Shown here: positions 51,737-61,246 of the stretch, piece by piece
How positions within the stretch are numbered: position 1 is the first letter of the stretch
Layout: every line of letters starts with the position of its first letter
Source of the DNA: an uncultured Planktomarina sp.
Lineage (GTDB): Bacteria; Pseudomonadota; Alphaproteobacteria; Rhodobacterales; Rhodobacteraceae
Direction of reading: 5' to 3'
DNA: 64,000 nt
Assembly: GCA_905182535.1 (NCBI GenBank)
Contig: CAJJBZ010000001.1
Coordinates: 186,001-250,000, forward strand
Notes under the pieces: model-generated
Seen by the model: the letters and a program-made list of their open reading frames with translations, nothing else
What the model was told of the DNA's origin: nothing
Databases searched by the model: none
Translations under genes and position numbers: made by a program

Positions 51737-52159
51737 ATGAAAGCTGAGGTATTCTTGCCCGATGATTATCGCCCTGCTGACGATGAGCCGTTTATGAATG
51801 ATCTTCAGGTGGAATATTTTCGCCGCAAGTTGAACAATTGGAAAAGCGAATTGTTGTCTGACAGCAAAGACACCATTGAGGCTTTGCAAGACAACACCCG
51901 TGCTATTCCAGATATATCTGATCGCGCCAGTGAAGAAACGGATCGCGCACTCGAGCTGCGAACTCGGGATCGTCAACGTAAGTTAGTGTCTAAGATTGAC
52001 TCTGCCCTTCGTCGGATTGAAGAGGGTGAATATGGCTATTGTGAAGAGACTGGCGAGCCAATATCGCTGCTTCGTTTAGATGCGCGTCCAATCGCAACTA
52101 TGAGTTTAGAAGCACAAGAACGGCACGAGCGGCGTGAAAAAGTTCATCGTGACGATTGA
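51737..52159 (+). CDS. dksA: DksA-family transcription factor with a single cysteine
   Basis: 140 residues. A coiled-coil N-terminal part carries the tip motif DISDRA (DxxDxA). The C-terminal globule, usually a four-cysteine zinc finger, here reads GYCEETGE...LRLDARPIATMSLEAQERHE with one cysteine only. Single-cysteine DksA proteins from Rhodobacter-type bacteria are known to act with ppGpp on RNA polymerase without a full zinc site. Here it should control stringent-response promoters. Standalone gene, divergent from the MoxR unit. Confidence 0.93.
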   Translation: MKAEVFLPDDYRPADDEPFMNDLQVEYFRRKLNNWKSELLSDSKDTIEALQDNTRAIPDISDRASEETDRALELRTRDRQRKLVSKIDSALRRIEEGEYGYCEETGEPISLLRLDARPIATMSLEAQERHERREKVHRDD

Positions 52160-52205
52160 GACTAGTGACTTCATAGTGAAAAATTCTACCCGCTGAGGTG
52201 CCTTT

Positions 52206-52985
52206 TCAAGAGTCTAATTGGACCCATACAGGCACGTGATCTGACGGCCTTTCCCGACCACGGATGGCGACGTCTATTTCGCATTCTAGCAACAGATCAG
52301 CGCAGCTTGGAGTCAATAAAAAATGGTCAATTCTGATGCCATTGTTCCGCTGCCAGCTACCTGCTTGATAATCCCAAAAAGAATAATGCCCAGGTCCTGT
52401 ATGGAGGCTCTTATGGGCCTCCGTAAAGCCAAGATTTATAATGTCTCGAAATGCGGCGCGTGATTGAGGTAGGTGCAACGCGTCAAGAGACCAAGCTTGG
52501 GGTGTTGCTGCATCCTCAGGTTGCGCGATTATATTATAATCGCCGGCCATCAAAGCGGGTTCTTCGGCATCTATAAGCTGCTGCGCGCGGACCTTAAGGC
52601 GCCGCATCCAGTCCAACTTGTAATCATATTTACGCCCTGGAGCTGGATTGCCATTTGGTAGATACAGTCCACATACTCGAATTGGGAGTTTGCCTATCAC
52701 AGTTGCTTCGATCCAACGTGCTTGCTCATCGCTGTCGTCACCGGGGAGGCCACGGGTTATGTCTTCCAGCGGTAACTTTGACAGGATAGCCACACCGTTG
52801 AAACTTTTCTGTCCATGCGTTTCCACTCGATAGCCCATGTTCTCAAAATGCTCACGCGGAAAGTTTTCATCCAAAGACTTTATTTCCTGTAAAAGCGCTA
52901 CGTCAGGTTGGGTCTCCTGTAGCCATACAGTTAATGCCTCTATACGAGCTTTGATACCGTTGATATTAAATGTTGCAATTTTCAT
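52206..52985 (-). CDS. xthA: Exodeoxyribonuclease III
   Basis: AP endonuclease of base-excision repair, 259 residues. Motifs are KIATFNINGIKAR, LLQEIKSLDENFP with the metal glutamate, GLYLPNGNP, AGDYNIIAQPEDA and the C-terminal RIDHFLLTP and SDHVPVWVQL with the catalytic histidine. Full-length and intact. Convergent with dksA. Confidence 0.95.
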   Translation of the reverse strand: MKIATFNINGIKARIEALTVWLQETQPDVALLQEIKSLDENFPREHFENMGYRVETHGQKSFNGVAILSKLPLEDITRGLPGDDSDEQARWIEATVIGKLPIRVCGLYLPNGNPAPGRKYDYKLDWMRRLKVRAQQLIDAEEPALMAGDYNIIAQPEDAATPQAWSLDALHLPQSRAAFRDIINLGFTEAHKSLHTGPGHYSFWDYQAGSWQRNNGIRIDHFLLTPSCADLLLECEIDVAIRGRERPSDHVPVWVQLDS

Positions 52986-53048
52986 TAGGAAATTATTTTT
53001 CTATCCGTTGGTTGGACAGGCCAGCTAAGCCGAAGTTGATATTGTTAG

Positions 53049-53375
53049 CTACATTGAAAAAGATACGCCACAGCCGCAACTTGATGATGCATTGGGGTTA
53101 TCGATTACAAACCGCGCGCCAATTAGCTCTTCACTGAAGTCAATGACAGCGGCGGCAAGAAAAGGCAAAGATACGCTATCTATGACTACAGATTCGCCGT
53201 GGCCGCGGAGCACTAAGTCATCGTCTTTGACTGCATCAAGATCAATTTCATATTGAAACCCCGAGCAACCACCGCCCTCAACCGCCACGCGTAAAGATTT
53301 ACCTTGGGCTTGAGCGCCAATTTCCGCAAGCCGCTCAAAGGCGCGGTCTGTAACTTTGGGGGGCAGATTTAACAT
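53049..53375 (-). CDS. A-type iron-sulfur carrier (ErpA/IscA/HesB family)
   Basis: 108 residues from ATG 53375 (MLNLPPKVTDRAFERL); the frame is open to 53396. The three cluster-binding cysteines are in GGGCSGFQYEI and the C-terminal SSCGCGVSF. It passes [4Fe-4S] or [2Fe-2S] clusters to apoproteins such as Edd of this window. It is divergent from dgt, with 74 bp between starts that must hold both promoters. I do not choose between erpA and iscA. Confidence 0.92.
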   Translation of the reverse strand: MLNLPPKVTDRAFERLAEIGAQAQGKSLRVAVEGGGCSGFQYEIDLDAVKDDDLVLRGHGESVVIDSVSLPFLAAAVIDFSEELIGARFVIDNPNASSSCGCGVSFSM

Positions 53376-53449
53376 AAAAAATTGCTCACATGACATTACA
53401 AGGTACTCGACATATAAGGGGATATAACGCAGCCGACAAGGTGGACATT

Positions 53450-54592
53450 ATGACAGCAAGTTTTGCATCACGCCCTGATATCAGCCGGGGTAGGTTGTTT
53501 AAGGAAGAAGAAAGTAAATTTAGAACTTGTTTTCAACGTGATAGAGATAGAATTATACATTCAAGTGCGTTTCGGCGTCTAAAACATAAAACGCAAGTTT
53601 TTGTTGAACATGAAGGTGATTATTTTCGCACGCGCCTAACACATTCCATCGAAGTGGCGCAGGTAGCCCGGACGGTTTCCTGTGCTTTAGGTTTGAATGA
53701 AGAATTGGTAGAAGCGGTGTCACTGGCGCACGATCTTGGTCACACACCCTTTGGCCATACCGGTGAAGACGAGCTTAATGCCCAAATGAAAAATTTTGGG
53801 GGGTTTGATCATAATGCACAGGCTGTACGTATAGTGACGAATTTAGAGCAACACTACGCAGACTTTGATGGGTTGAATTTAACTTGGGAGTGCCTTGAAG
53901 GTATAGCAAAACACAATGGCCCGGTTTCTTTACCATATCCACCAGCGTTATTGGAGTACAATGAACATCATGATTTAGAACCGCACACCTATGCAAGCGC
54001 TGAAGCGCAAGTGGCTGCTTTAGCTGATGATGTAGCTTATAATAACCATGATTTGCATGATGGTCTGCGCGCGGGGGTGTTTACCGATGCCCAAGCCGCC
54101 CAGTTGCCAATTGTTGGTGAAGCTTTTGCCATAGTTGATAAAGTTTACAAAAATCTTGACGCGCACCGCCGCAGACATGAGGCTTTGCGGCGGGTATTTG
54201 GGGTGATGGTAGAAGATGTGATGGCGACCAGCTATATCCTGTTAACTGAATCTGGGGCTCAGACTGCGCAGGAGGTTCGTAACCTAGACCACTCTGTGGT
54301 GCAATTTTCGCCGAGTCTCTGGAAAAATTTAAAAGAGATTAGGGGCTTCTTGTTTCAAAATATGTACCGAGCACCTAGGGTGATGGAACAGCGTGAAAAT
54401 GCTGCCAAAGTAGTGGGCGATTTGTTTCAGATATTCATGTCCTCACCAAATATCTTGCCGGAAGAGTGGGGCAGGGTAATGGCCTTAGATGTCACGGATT
54501 TTTACCAGGCGCGAGTTGTCGCAGACTATATTGCTGGAATGACAGATAGATTTGCACAACAAGAGCATGATCGTCTGCACTGTGTGCGTTGA
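53450..54592 (+). CDS. dgt: Deoxyguanosinetriphosphate triphosphohydrolase-like protein (dGTPase)
   Basis: HD-domain dNTPase, 380 residues from ATG 53450, preceded by AAGGTGG. The upstream in-frame start at 53390 would overlap the IscA-type gene's N-terminus and is rejected. Motifs are SSAFRRLKHKTQVF, TRLTHSIEVAQVAR, SLAHDLGHTPFGHTGED (HD metal site) and ADDVAYNNHDLHDGL. It hydrolyses dNTPs to nucleosides and keeps the dNTP pool in balance. argS follows by 48 bp in the usual order. Confidence 0.93.
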   Translation: MTASFASRPDISRGRLFKEEESKFRTCFQRDRDRIIHSSAFRRLKHKTQVFVEHEGDYFRTRLTHSIEVAQVARTVSCALGLNEELVEAVSLAHDLGHTPFGHTGEDELNAQMKNFGGFDHNAQAVRIVTNLEQHYADFDGLNLTWECLEGIAKHNGPVSLPYPPALLEYNEHHDLEPHTYASAEAQVAALADDVAYNNHDLHDGLRAGVFTDAQAAQLPIVGEAFAIVDKVYKNLDAHRRRHEALRRVFGVMVEDVMATSYILLTESGAQTAQEVRNLDHSVVQFSPSLWKNLKEIRGFLFQNMYRAPRVMEQRENAAKVVGDLFQIFMSSPNILPEEWGRVMALDVTDFYQARVVADYIAGMTDRFAQQEHDRLHCVR

Positions 54593-54640
54593 CGTGACGG
54601 TAGAATTTGCTAAACCCAACCTTCACTTTGGGATAATGAT

Positions 54641-56383
54641 ATGAACCTTTTTGCTGAAATCCGTAACCTTGTTGTCGCCAGCTTGCAGCATATGCAGGTT
54701 CAAGGAAATCTGCCTGCTGGGCTGATCTTTGATGCAGTTACTGTTGAACCCCCGCGTGATTTGGCTCATGGTGACATGGCAACAAATGCTGCAATGGTTG
54801 TGGCAAAACCCTCTCAAAAAAAACCACGTGACGTTGCAGACAGATTGGCTGTGCTTTTAGTTGCCGATGATAGGATTGAAAGCGTTGATGTGGCCGGTCC
54901 CGGCTTTTTGAATCTACGCCTTGCACCTAAGATTTGGAGCGGTGTTATAGCCGCTATTTTGACCGATTCTAAAGGATATGGACGGTCGGGCACAGGTTTG
55001 GGGATTAAGGTTAACGTGGAATATGTATCTGCAAACCCAACCGGCCCTCTGCATGTGGGCCACACCCGTGGTGCGGTGTTTGGCGATGCTTTGGCTTCCT
55101 TGTTGGACTTCGCGGGCTACGACGTGACCCGTGAATATTACATTAATGATGGTGGCGCGCAGGTAGATGTTTTGGCCCGTTCCGTCTATCTGCGTTATCT
55201 TGAGGCACATGGCCAAGAAGTAGCTTTTGAAGATGGCACCTACCCAGGAGATTATCTCGTTAAGGTTGGACAAGCCCTAAAAGCCCAAGTTGGGGATTCC
55301 TATATCGGTGTCGATGAGCATGTGTGGCTTTTAGAGGTACGTGAATTTTCAACTAATGCAATGATGGATCTTATCCGAACGGACTTATTATCTTTGGGTG
55401 TTAAAATGGATGTATTTTATTCCGAAAAATCGCTTTATGGCACAGGTCGAATTGAAGCTGCTATCGAAAATTTGAATAATAAAGGTCTAATCTATCAGGG
55501 TATTTTAGAGCCGCCTAAAGGTAAGAAGCCCGATGATTGGGAGCCTCGCCAGCAAACATTGTTCAAATCCACTGACCACGGTGATGATGTGGATAGACCT
55601 GTGCAAAAATCCGATGGCAGTTGGACCTACTTCGCGCCTGATATTGCATATCACTATGATAAAGTTTCCCGCGGCTTCGATCAATTAATTGATGTGTTCG
55701 GCGCCGATCACGGCGGCTATGTAAAACGAATGAAAGCAGCTGTTTCCGCTCTTTCTGATGGTAAAACTACGTTAGATATAAAACTTACACAACTAGTCCG
55801 GCTTTATAAAAATGGAGAGCCATTTAAAATGTCAAAACGGTCAGGGACATTTGTAACCTTGAGCGATGTTGTTGAACAAGTTGGAGCTGATGCTACACGG
55901 TTTGTCATGTTGACCCGTAAAAACGACGCGCCGTTAGATTTTGACTTTGACAAGGTAATGGAGCAAACGAAAGAAAACCCGGTTTTTTATGTACAATACG
56001 CCCACGCGCGGATCTCATCTGTTTTACGCAAAGCTGTGTTGTTAGACATCGCCGTAGACGATGGAACTTTAGTGGCGGCCAACTTGGCTAGTTTGACCGA
56101 CGTTGCGGAATTAACATTGATAGGAAAATTAGCCGAATTTCCGCGCCTGGTTGAGACAGCTGCACGTGCTAATGAGCCACACCGAATTGCGTTTTATCTG
56201 TATGATTTAGCTTCAGAATTGCACGCTCTTTGGAACAAGGGCAATGACAAACCCTCGTTACGTTTCCTGCAAGAGGGTAATCATGCCACAAGCCAAGCAA
56301 AAATTGCGTTGCTTCGAGCGACGGCTGTTGTCATCTCAAGTGGTCTAGGTATTTTAGGTGTAACTCCAGCGCAAGAAATGTAA
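54641..56383 (+). CDS. argS: Arginyl-tRNA synthetase
   Basis: 580 residues, class I synthetase. An N-terminal additional domain precedes the HVGH motif in NPTGPLHVGHTRGAV (about residue 135). The KMSKRSG loop is near residue 396, followed by the ALAS-like anticodon domain ending in LGILGVTPAQEM. Frame intact. Part of the conserved dgt-argS-SPOR-nagZ-scpA-scpB run. Confidence 0.97.
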   Translation: MNLFAEIRNLVVASLQHMQVQGNLPAGLIFDAVTVEPPRDLAHGDMATNAAMVVAKPSQKKPRDVADRLAVLLVADDRIESVDVAGPGFLNLRLAPKIWSGVIAAILTDSKGYGRSGTGLGIKVNVEYVSANPTGPLHVGHTRGAVFGDALASLLDFAGYDVTREYYINDGGAQVDVLARSVYLRYLEAHGQEVAFEDGTYPGDYLVKVGQALKAQVGDSYIGVDEHVWLLEVREFSTNAMMDLIRTDLLSLGVKMDVFYSEKSLYGTGRIEAAIENLNNKGLIYQGILEPPKGKKPDDWEPRQQTLFKSTDHGDDVDRPVQKSDGSWTYFAPDIAYHYDKVSRGFDQLIDVFGADHGGYVKRMKAAVSALSDGKTTLDIKLTQLVRLYKNGEPFKMSKRSGTFVTLSDVVEQVGADATRFVMLTRKNDAPLDFDFDKVMEQTKENPVFYVQYAHARISSVLRKAVLLDIAVDDGTLVAANLASLTDVAELTLIGKLAEFPRLVETAARANEPHRIAFYLYDLASELHALWNKGNDKPSLRFLQEGNHATSQAKIALLRATAVVISSGLGILGVTPAQEM

Positions 56384-56456
56384 TAAATTACTCAATAATG
56401 GGTGAAACTGGAGCGATTTAAAGAGATTCAGGGAAAGACCTGGGCATTGAGGCGAC

Positions 56457-57344
56457 ATGGCTAACGCGACTTATGAAGCAGTAACGGGCACAGACCGTGC
56501 GAATTTCGCATCCTATGTAAATATTGTTGGATCCGTTATCTCTTTAGCGGTTTTTGTGGGTATTTTTGGATGGGGCATACAAACAATTTTGCGTGATAGT
56601 TCAGGGGTCCCGGTTGTAAGGGCATTAGATGGCCCCGTGCGTATCGCACCGGAAGTTCCAGGTGGTCTGCTGGCTTCGCATCAGGGCTTAACTGTAAACG
56701 AAGTTTCTAGTAGCCAAATTCATGTTGCTTTGGAAGATAGGCTCCAACTGGCCCCGCGTCCAATCAATTTGATGGCTGAAGATCAACCGATCGTAATGCT
56801 CTTGGCCAATTCCGCAGAAAAACCTTCCCTTAAACTGGTGTCTCTCGAAGCCTTGGGTGCTACTGACAACATCCCAACTATTAACGAAACACCAAAGGTT
56901 TCGGGTGAGGTACTTTCCTCTAGTACGCCGGTAATACCAAATGTATCTGACTTCAGAATGCCCGGTCTAACTAATGCGGCTGCATCTATTGGGTCTGGGC
57001 CTGCAATATCATTGCGCCCACGAGTTAGGTCGACTGTAATAGTATTACAACATAGTTTGACGCAGATAGTAGCAGCACCACAAGTGATTTTACAGGGTGC
57101 TCCAATGGCCCAACTTGGTGCCTTTGGGAGTAAAAAAATGGCCATGCAAGCTTGGACAAGTCTGTCTCAACGTCATGGTGACTATCTAGTTGGAAAACAG
57201 CATGTTATTTTAGAAGCTACAGTAGGTGGCAACATTATCTATCGATTGCGGGTGCATGGTTTTGCAAGCTTGGCAGATTCTAGGCGTATTTGTACAGCAT
57301 TGATTAGCCAAAATGCGGAATGTTATTCCGTACTGATGAACTAG
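56457..57344 (+). CDS. SPOR-domain membrane protein
   Basis: 295 residues: a cytosolic start, one membrane span (VGSVISLAVFVGIFGWGIQ, about residues 24-42), a long low-complexity periplasmic linker and a C-terminal SPOR domain (MAQLGAFGSKKMAMQAWTSL to SQNAECYSVLMN), which binds glycan strands lacking stem peptides at the division site. It sits before nagZ, a peptidoglycan-recycling gene, consistent with a cell-wall role. FtsN-like in layout but not assigned. Confidence 0.9.
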   Translation: MANATYEAVTGTDRANFASYVNIVGSVISLAVFVGIFGWGIQTILRDSSGVPVVRALDGPVRIAPEVPGGLLASHQGLTVNEVSSSQIHVALEDRLQLAPRPINLMAEDQPIVMLLANSAEKPSLKLVSLEALGATDNIPTINETPKVSGEVLSSSTPVIPNVSDFRMPGLTNAAASIGSGPAISLRPRVRSTVIVLQHSLTQIVAAPQVILQGAPMAQLGAFGSKKMAMQAWTSLSQRHGDYLVGKQHVILEATVGGNIIYRLRVHGFASLADSRRICTALISQNAECYSVLMN

Positions 57345-57351
57345 AATATTA

Positions 57352-58347
57352 ATGGCGGTGTCTCTCTCTCCACTCATTTTTGGCTGTGAAGGGCTCCAGC
57401 TTACTTCTAAAGAAATTGATTTTTTTGCTGAAAGTCAGCCTTTTGGATTTATACTTTTTTCTAGAAACCTCGAAAGCCCTTGTCAAATAAAGGATCTCTG
57501 CAATGAATTAAGACTTGCAGTGGGATGGCATGTGCCGATTATGATCGACCAAGAGGGGGGCCGGGTGTCCAGGTTGACCGCGCCTCATTGGTTCGAATTT
57601 CCCCCGGCATTGGATCATGCTGATCATATTAATTCGGAGCGGTTATTTTGGCTGAGGGGCCGACTAATTGCTGAAAACCTATATAGTTGTGGTATCGATA
57701 CCAATTGTGCGCCACTCGGAGATATTGCTAGCCCTGCAACTCATCCAGTTCTGCAAAATAGGTGCTATGGTTCTGATAAGGCAACAGTAATAGCCAATGC
57801 ACTTGCGTTAGATGCGGGGCAACGTTGTGGTGGTGTGTCTGGGGTATTGAAACACATTCCAGGGCATGGGCGTTCAGAGCAGGATTCACACATAGCCTTG
57901 CCTGTAGTATCGGACAAACAAGCTGAATTGAGCAACACGGATTTTGATGTGTTTCGCCATTTGACTAGTATCAATATGGGGATGACTGCTCATTTGGTGT
58001 TCCAAGATATTGATACTACTGCGCCCGCGACCCATTCCAAATTGATGGTAGATTTGATTCGTAATGATATTGGGTTCGATGGTCTTTTGATGACAGATGA
58101 TATCACTATGAATGCCCTACAAGGAGATGTGGTTCAGCGCGCCGAAAAGGCCTGGGCTGTTGGGTGTGATATTGTACTGCATTGCAATGGTAACTTCGAA
58201 CAGATGTACAATCTTGCGGCAAGCAGTGGGCCGCTTACCGATGAAACTAAACGAAGAATGAATCAAGTAATTGCAAACCGGCCGCATCCTATTTCTGTTG
58301 ACATTTTACAGTTGAAAGAGGAATTTGATTTACTGATGAATGAGTGA
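57352..58347 (+). CDS. nagZ: Beta-N-acetylhexosaminidase NagZ (GH3)
   Basis: Removes GlcNAc from GlcNAc-anhydroMurNAc peptides in the cytoplasm. 331 residues with PIMIDQEGGRVSRL, the flexible catalytic loop KHIPGHGRSEQDSH (Asp-His dyad region) and the nucleophile in GLLMTDDITMNAL. It works upstream of AnmK, whose gene is at 12646. ATG follows the SPOR gene by 7 bp; the stop overlaps an alternative GTG start of scpA. Confidence 0.95.
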   Translation: MAVSLSPLIFGCEGLQLTSKEIDFFAESQPFGFILFSRNLESPCQIKDLCNELRLAVGWHVPIMIDQEGGRVSRLTAPHWFEFPPALDHADHINSERLFWLRGRLIAENLYSCGIDTNCAPLGDIASPATHPVLQNRCYGSDKATVIANALALDAGQRCGGVSGVLKHIPGHGRSEQDSHIALPVVSDKQAELSNTDFDVFRHLTSINMGMTAHLVFQDIDTTAPATHSKLMVDLIRNDIGFDGLLMTDDITMNALQGDVVQRAEKAWAVGCDIVLHCNGNFEQMYNLAASSGPLTDETKRRMNQVIANRPHPISVDILQLKEEFDLLMNE

Positions 58348-58352
58348 CATTA

Positions 58353-59132
58353 ATGCAAGAAGAGTTATTTGAGACCCAATCAATTGCCGAGCGAGTGGCT
58401 TCAGAAACTTTAATCGTTGATGTCGATGGGTTTGAAGGGCCGCTGGACTTGCTGCTTACAATGTCACGCACTCAAAAAGTTGACCTCCGTAAGATTTCTG
58501 TTTTAGACCTTGCTGTGCAGTATTTAAGTTTTATAGCGAATGCTAAAAACCTGCGGATCGAACTTGCAGCTGATTATTTGGTGATGGCGGCTTGGCTTGC
58601 CTTTTTAAAGTCAAGATTATTATTGCCGCCAGATCCCTCACAATCTGAACCCTCAGGCGATGAGTTGGCGGCGCATTTGGCCTTTCAATTGGAACGCCTA
58701 CAAGCCATGCGTGATTCTGCAGCAATATTGATGGCTCGCGATAGGTTAGGTCGTGATCGTTTTGGGAGAGCTATCACTGAAGATGTGATGCGGCGTAAGA
58801 CAGTTAATTATACTGCTAACCTTCTTGATTTAATGCAAGGTTATGCTCGCATTCGTACCAAGGATGATTTTCGACCGTTCATTATGGACCGCGAGTCGGT
58901 GTTTACTATGGAACAAGCTTTGGAACGTATGCGTGGTTTGATTGGATATTCTGGTCATTGGACTGATATTGTGTCTTATTTGCCCGATGGCTGGTCTGAT
59001 GATCCTAAAAAGTACAGGTCGGCTACCGCCTCGACGTTCGCAGCTGCGCTGGAATTGGCGAAAGAGGGCAAAATTGAAATTCGGCAAGAAGATATTTTTT
59101 TACCGATCCAAATAAGAAAGAGGGCTGACTGA
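58353..59132 (+). CDS. scpA: Segregation and condensation protein A
   Basis: Kleisin subunit of the SMC-ScpAB condensin, 259 residues. The N-terminal SMC-binding part has VDGFEGPLDLLLTMSRTQKVD; AADYLVMAAWLAFLKSRLLL follows. A C-terminal winged helix completes it (ALELAKEGKIEIRQEDIF). ATG 58353 is chosen; a GTG at 58344 overlapping the nagZ stop is also possible. scpB follows at once. Confidence 0.95.
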   Translation: MQEELFETQSIAERVASETLIVDVDGFEGPLDLLLTMSRTQKVDLRKISVLDLAVQYLSFIANAKNLRIELAADYLVMAAWLAFLKSRLLLPPDPSQSEPSGDELAAHLAFQLERLQAMRDSAAILMARDRLGRDRFGRAITEDVMRRKTVNYTANLLDLMQGYARIRTKDDFRPFIMDRESVFTMEQALERMRGLIGYSGHWTDIVSYLPDGWSDDPKKYRSATASTFAAALELAKEGKIEIRQEDIFLPIQIRKRAD

Positions 59133-59133
59133 G

Positions 59134-59790
59134 ATGGCTGATATGCAAGAGGAAAGCTTGTTTGAGGCACCTCCTATTGCCGAACAAGAGCGTATGGTTG
59201 AAGCAATTCTATTCGCCAGTGCCGACCCGGTTTCCTTACGCGAAATGGCAGGGCGGATGCCGCATGGTTCAGAGCCTCTAATAGCAATGCAAAATATTCA
59301 AAAGCGTTATAGTGGCCGTGGAGTTGAGATCGTACAGGTGGATCAAGCTTGGGCTATCAGAACCGCTGCTGACCTTGGTTTTTTGATGCAGCGTGAAACA
59401 GTTGAAACTCGTAAATTGTCGCGAGCCGCAATCGAGACCTTGGCAATTGTAGCCTATCATCAGCCTGTGACACGGGCTGAGATTGAGGAAATTAGGGGGG
59501 TTGCGGTCAGCCGCGGTACTATAGATCAGCTGCTTGAATTAGAATGGATAAAAATTGGCCGCCGCCGGCAAACTCCAGGGAGGCCAGTTACTTTTGTGGT
59601 AACAGAACATTTCCTTGACCATTTCGGTCTGGAAAGTGCTCGTGATCTGCCCGGGCTGCAAGAATTGCGTGCCGCAGGATTACTCGAAAATCGCCCAGCA
59701 CCCGGGACGGAGGCTTTACCTAACAATAAGAATAGTGAAGTCATACAAGAAAATTTATTTTCTGATCCAGAAGATGAACCAATAGATTAA
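59134..59790 (+). CDS. scpB: Segregation and condensation protein B
   Basis: 218 residues, two winged-helix domains, partner of ScpA. Motifs are MVEAILFASADPVSLREMA, ETLAIVAYHQPVTRAEIEEI, GVAVSRGTIDQLLE and FVVTEHFLDHFGL. ATG lies 1 bp after the scpA stop. In many Rhodobacterales tatABC follows; here the 156 bp to the next gene hold only a few short frames and no TatA-like sequence. Confidence 0.95.
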   Translation: MADMQEESLFEAPPIAEQERMVEAILFASADPVSLREMAGRMPHGSEPLIAMQNIQKRYSGRGVEIVQVDQAWAIRTAADLGFLMQRETVETRKLSRAAIETLAIVAYHQPVTRAEIEEIRGVAVSRGTIDQLLELEWIKIGRRRQTPGRPVTFVVTEHFLDHFGLESARDLPGLQELRAAGLLENRPAPGTEALPNNKNSEVIQENLFSDPEDEPID

Positions 59791-59946
59791 TTTTTGCTCA
59801 ATTTATTATCAGTTTTGATATATTAAAGGGTTTTCTGGCACTTAGATGCGGATATTAAGTTTTAGGAACATCAAAATGATGACCAATACACTCGGAGAAA
59901 GAGACGCTTAAAATTATGACTAATGCACCAATTAATGGAAGCATGA

Positions 59947-61048
59947 TCAAGAGTCCATTTTAAAGTGTTTAGATAATTTCAGACCTTGGCCTTGATAGTT
60001 TGATTTCAAGTCAGAACCATATAGAACATCTGGTATTTCAGACATTTTTTCATAAACTAATCTGCCAACAGACTGCCCATGCTCTAATGCAAATGGCGCT
60101 TCGTGGCATCTCACTTCAAGAACTCCACGTGATCCTTTTCCACCAGCATCAGCATTTCCAAATCCAGGATCAAAAAAACCTGCATAGTGCACTCTAAATT
60201 CTCCAACCATCGCAAGGTAAGGTGCCATCTCAGCAGCACATTCAGGTGGAATAGTTACGGCTTCCTGGCTTACCAAAATATAAAAAGCACCAGGATCAAG
60301 AATAATTTTCTGGTCATTGGTACGAATTTCGTCCCAGTAATGGCTAGGCGCATATGCCCCAATTTTTGCCAAATCAATTACGCCAGTGTGTGGCTTAGCT
60401 CGATATCCCACAATACCACTGGAGGAGGGACGTAAATCGACAGAGAATCCCAAACCGTCTTGGATAACGGCTTCTCCAGAGACCAAAGGTGCCTTGGCAT
60501 GTAAAGTCTTAAGATCGTGATCAGCTAATATGGCGTGGCCTATGCGAAAGCGTATTTGATTGAGGCGCATGCCTGGGCGCACCAGAACGGAAAAGGATCG
60601 TGGGCAAATTTCCGCATAGAGTGGCCCGATGTAGCCTTTCACTATCCGGTCAAATTCTTTACCAAAATCTGTAATTGTCCGTGTCAGTAGGTCAAGCCGG
60701 CCTGTAGAAGCTCTTGGCATTGGCTACTGCGTTCATACCTTCAGCGGGCAGACGCAAGGCTTTCCATCAACGGCACCACATAAACGCAGCCTTTTTCCAA
60801 AACGGCTCCATCTGTGACAGGTCGACGCGGTGCATTTCAAACTCGGTTCAACCGATCGGCCACCTGTTGAACGTGTCCCGCCCGCTAAGGAACGAAGCGC
60901 GCACGCGGTAAGCAACATTGACCCAGACGCAAGATCAAGGCTGAGCTGGTTGCACTTGATCGTCTTGCAATGGTTCGCGATTGAGCAGCGTTGATCTTTT
61001 AGAGACCATGGTTTCAATCAGCTGACTTGGAATAATACCTTGGCGCAT
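59947..61048 (-). CDS. dcd: Long-form dCTP deaminase (several frame breaks between 60700 and 60960)
   Basis: 2'-Deoxycytidine 5'-triphosphate deaminase of the long (about 360-residue) alphaproteobacterial type, supplying dUMP precursors. ATG 61048 follows AGGGGGC: MRQGIIPSQLIETMVSKRS, then DDQVQPA, SLDL, AYRVRASFLSGRDT, EFEMHRVDLSQMEP, LEKGCVYVVPLMESLA, NAVANAKS and STGRLDLLTRTI appear in changing frames. From 60720 the frame is clean to the end (GPLYAEICPRSFSVLVRPG, FRVHYAGFFDPGFG). At least four breaks occur in about 260 bp, the densest cluster in the window. Essential metabolism argues for low sequence quality here rather than decay. Confidence 0.82.
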
Positions 61049-61066
61049 ACTGCCCCCTAAAAGTTC

Positions 61067-61099
61067 AAAAAACCGCCCATACCATAGGGCAGGGCGGTT
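61067..61099 (-). terminator. Intrinsic terminator after tRNA-Pro(GGG)
   Basis: On the minus strand AACCGCCC and GGGCGGTT form an 8-bp stem followed by TTTT, 7 bp after the tRNA 3' end. Confidence 0.75.
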
Positions 61100-61105
61100 G
61101 TTTAT

Positions 61106-61182
61106 TGGTCGGGCTAGCAGGACTCGAACCTGCGACCTTCCGTCCCCCAGACGGACGCGCTACCAGGCTGCGCCATAGCCCG
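61106..61182 (-). tRNA. tRNA-Pro (anticodon GGG)
   Basis: 77 nt including CCA. Acceptor arms CGGGCTA and TAGCCCG pair; the D-loop has GGTAGCGC, the anticodon stem TCCGT/ACGGA encloses a loop with GGG, and the T-loop is GTTCGAGTC. It is transcribed in the same direction as merR-ihfA and is followed by a terminator. Confidence 0.96.
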
Positions 61183-61246
61183 AACTAACATGGGTATAGC
61201 GAACGCAACGCTGGGAGCAAGACTATAAATCTATGTTTTAGAATTA

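Noticed and set aside
59920..59964. Fifteen-codon frame after scpB ending near the dcd stop
   Set aside because: Too short, no family, and it overlaps the dcd 3' end.
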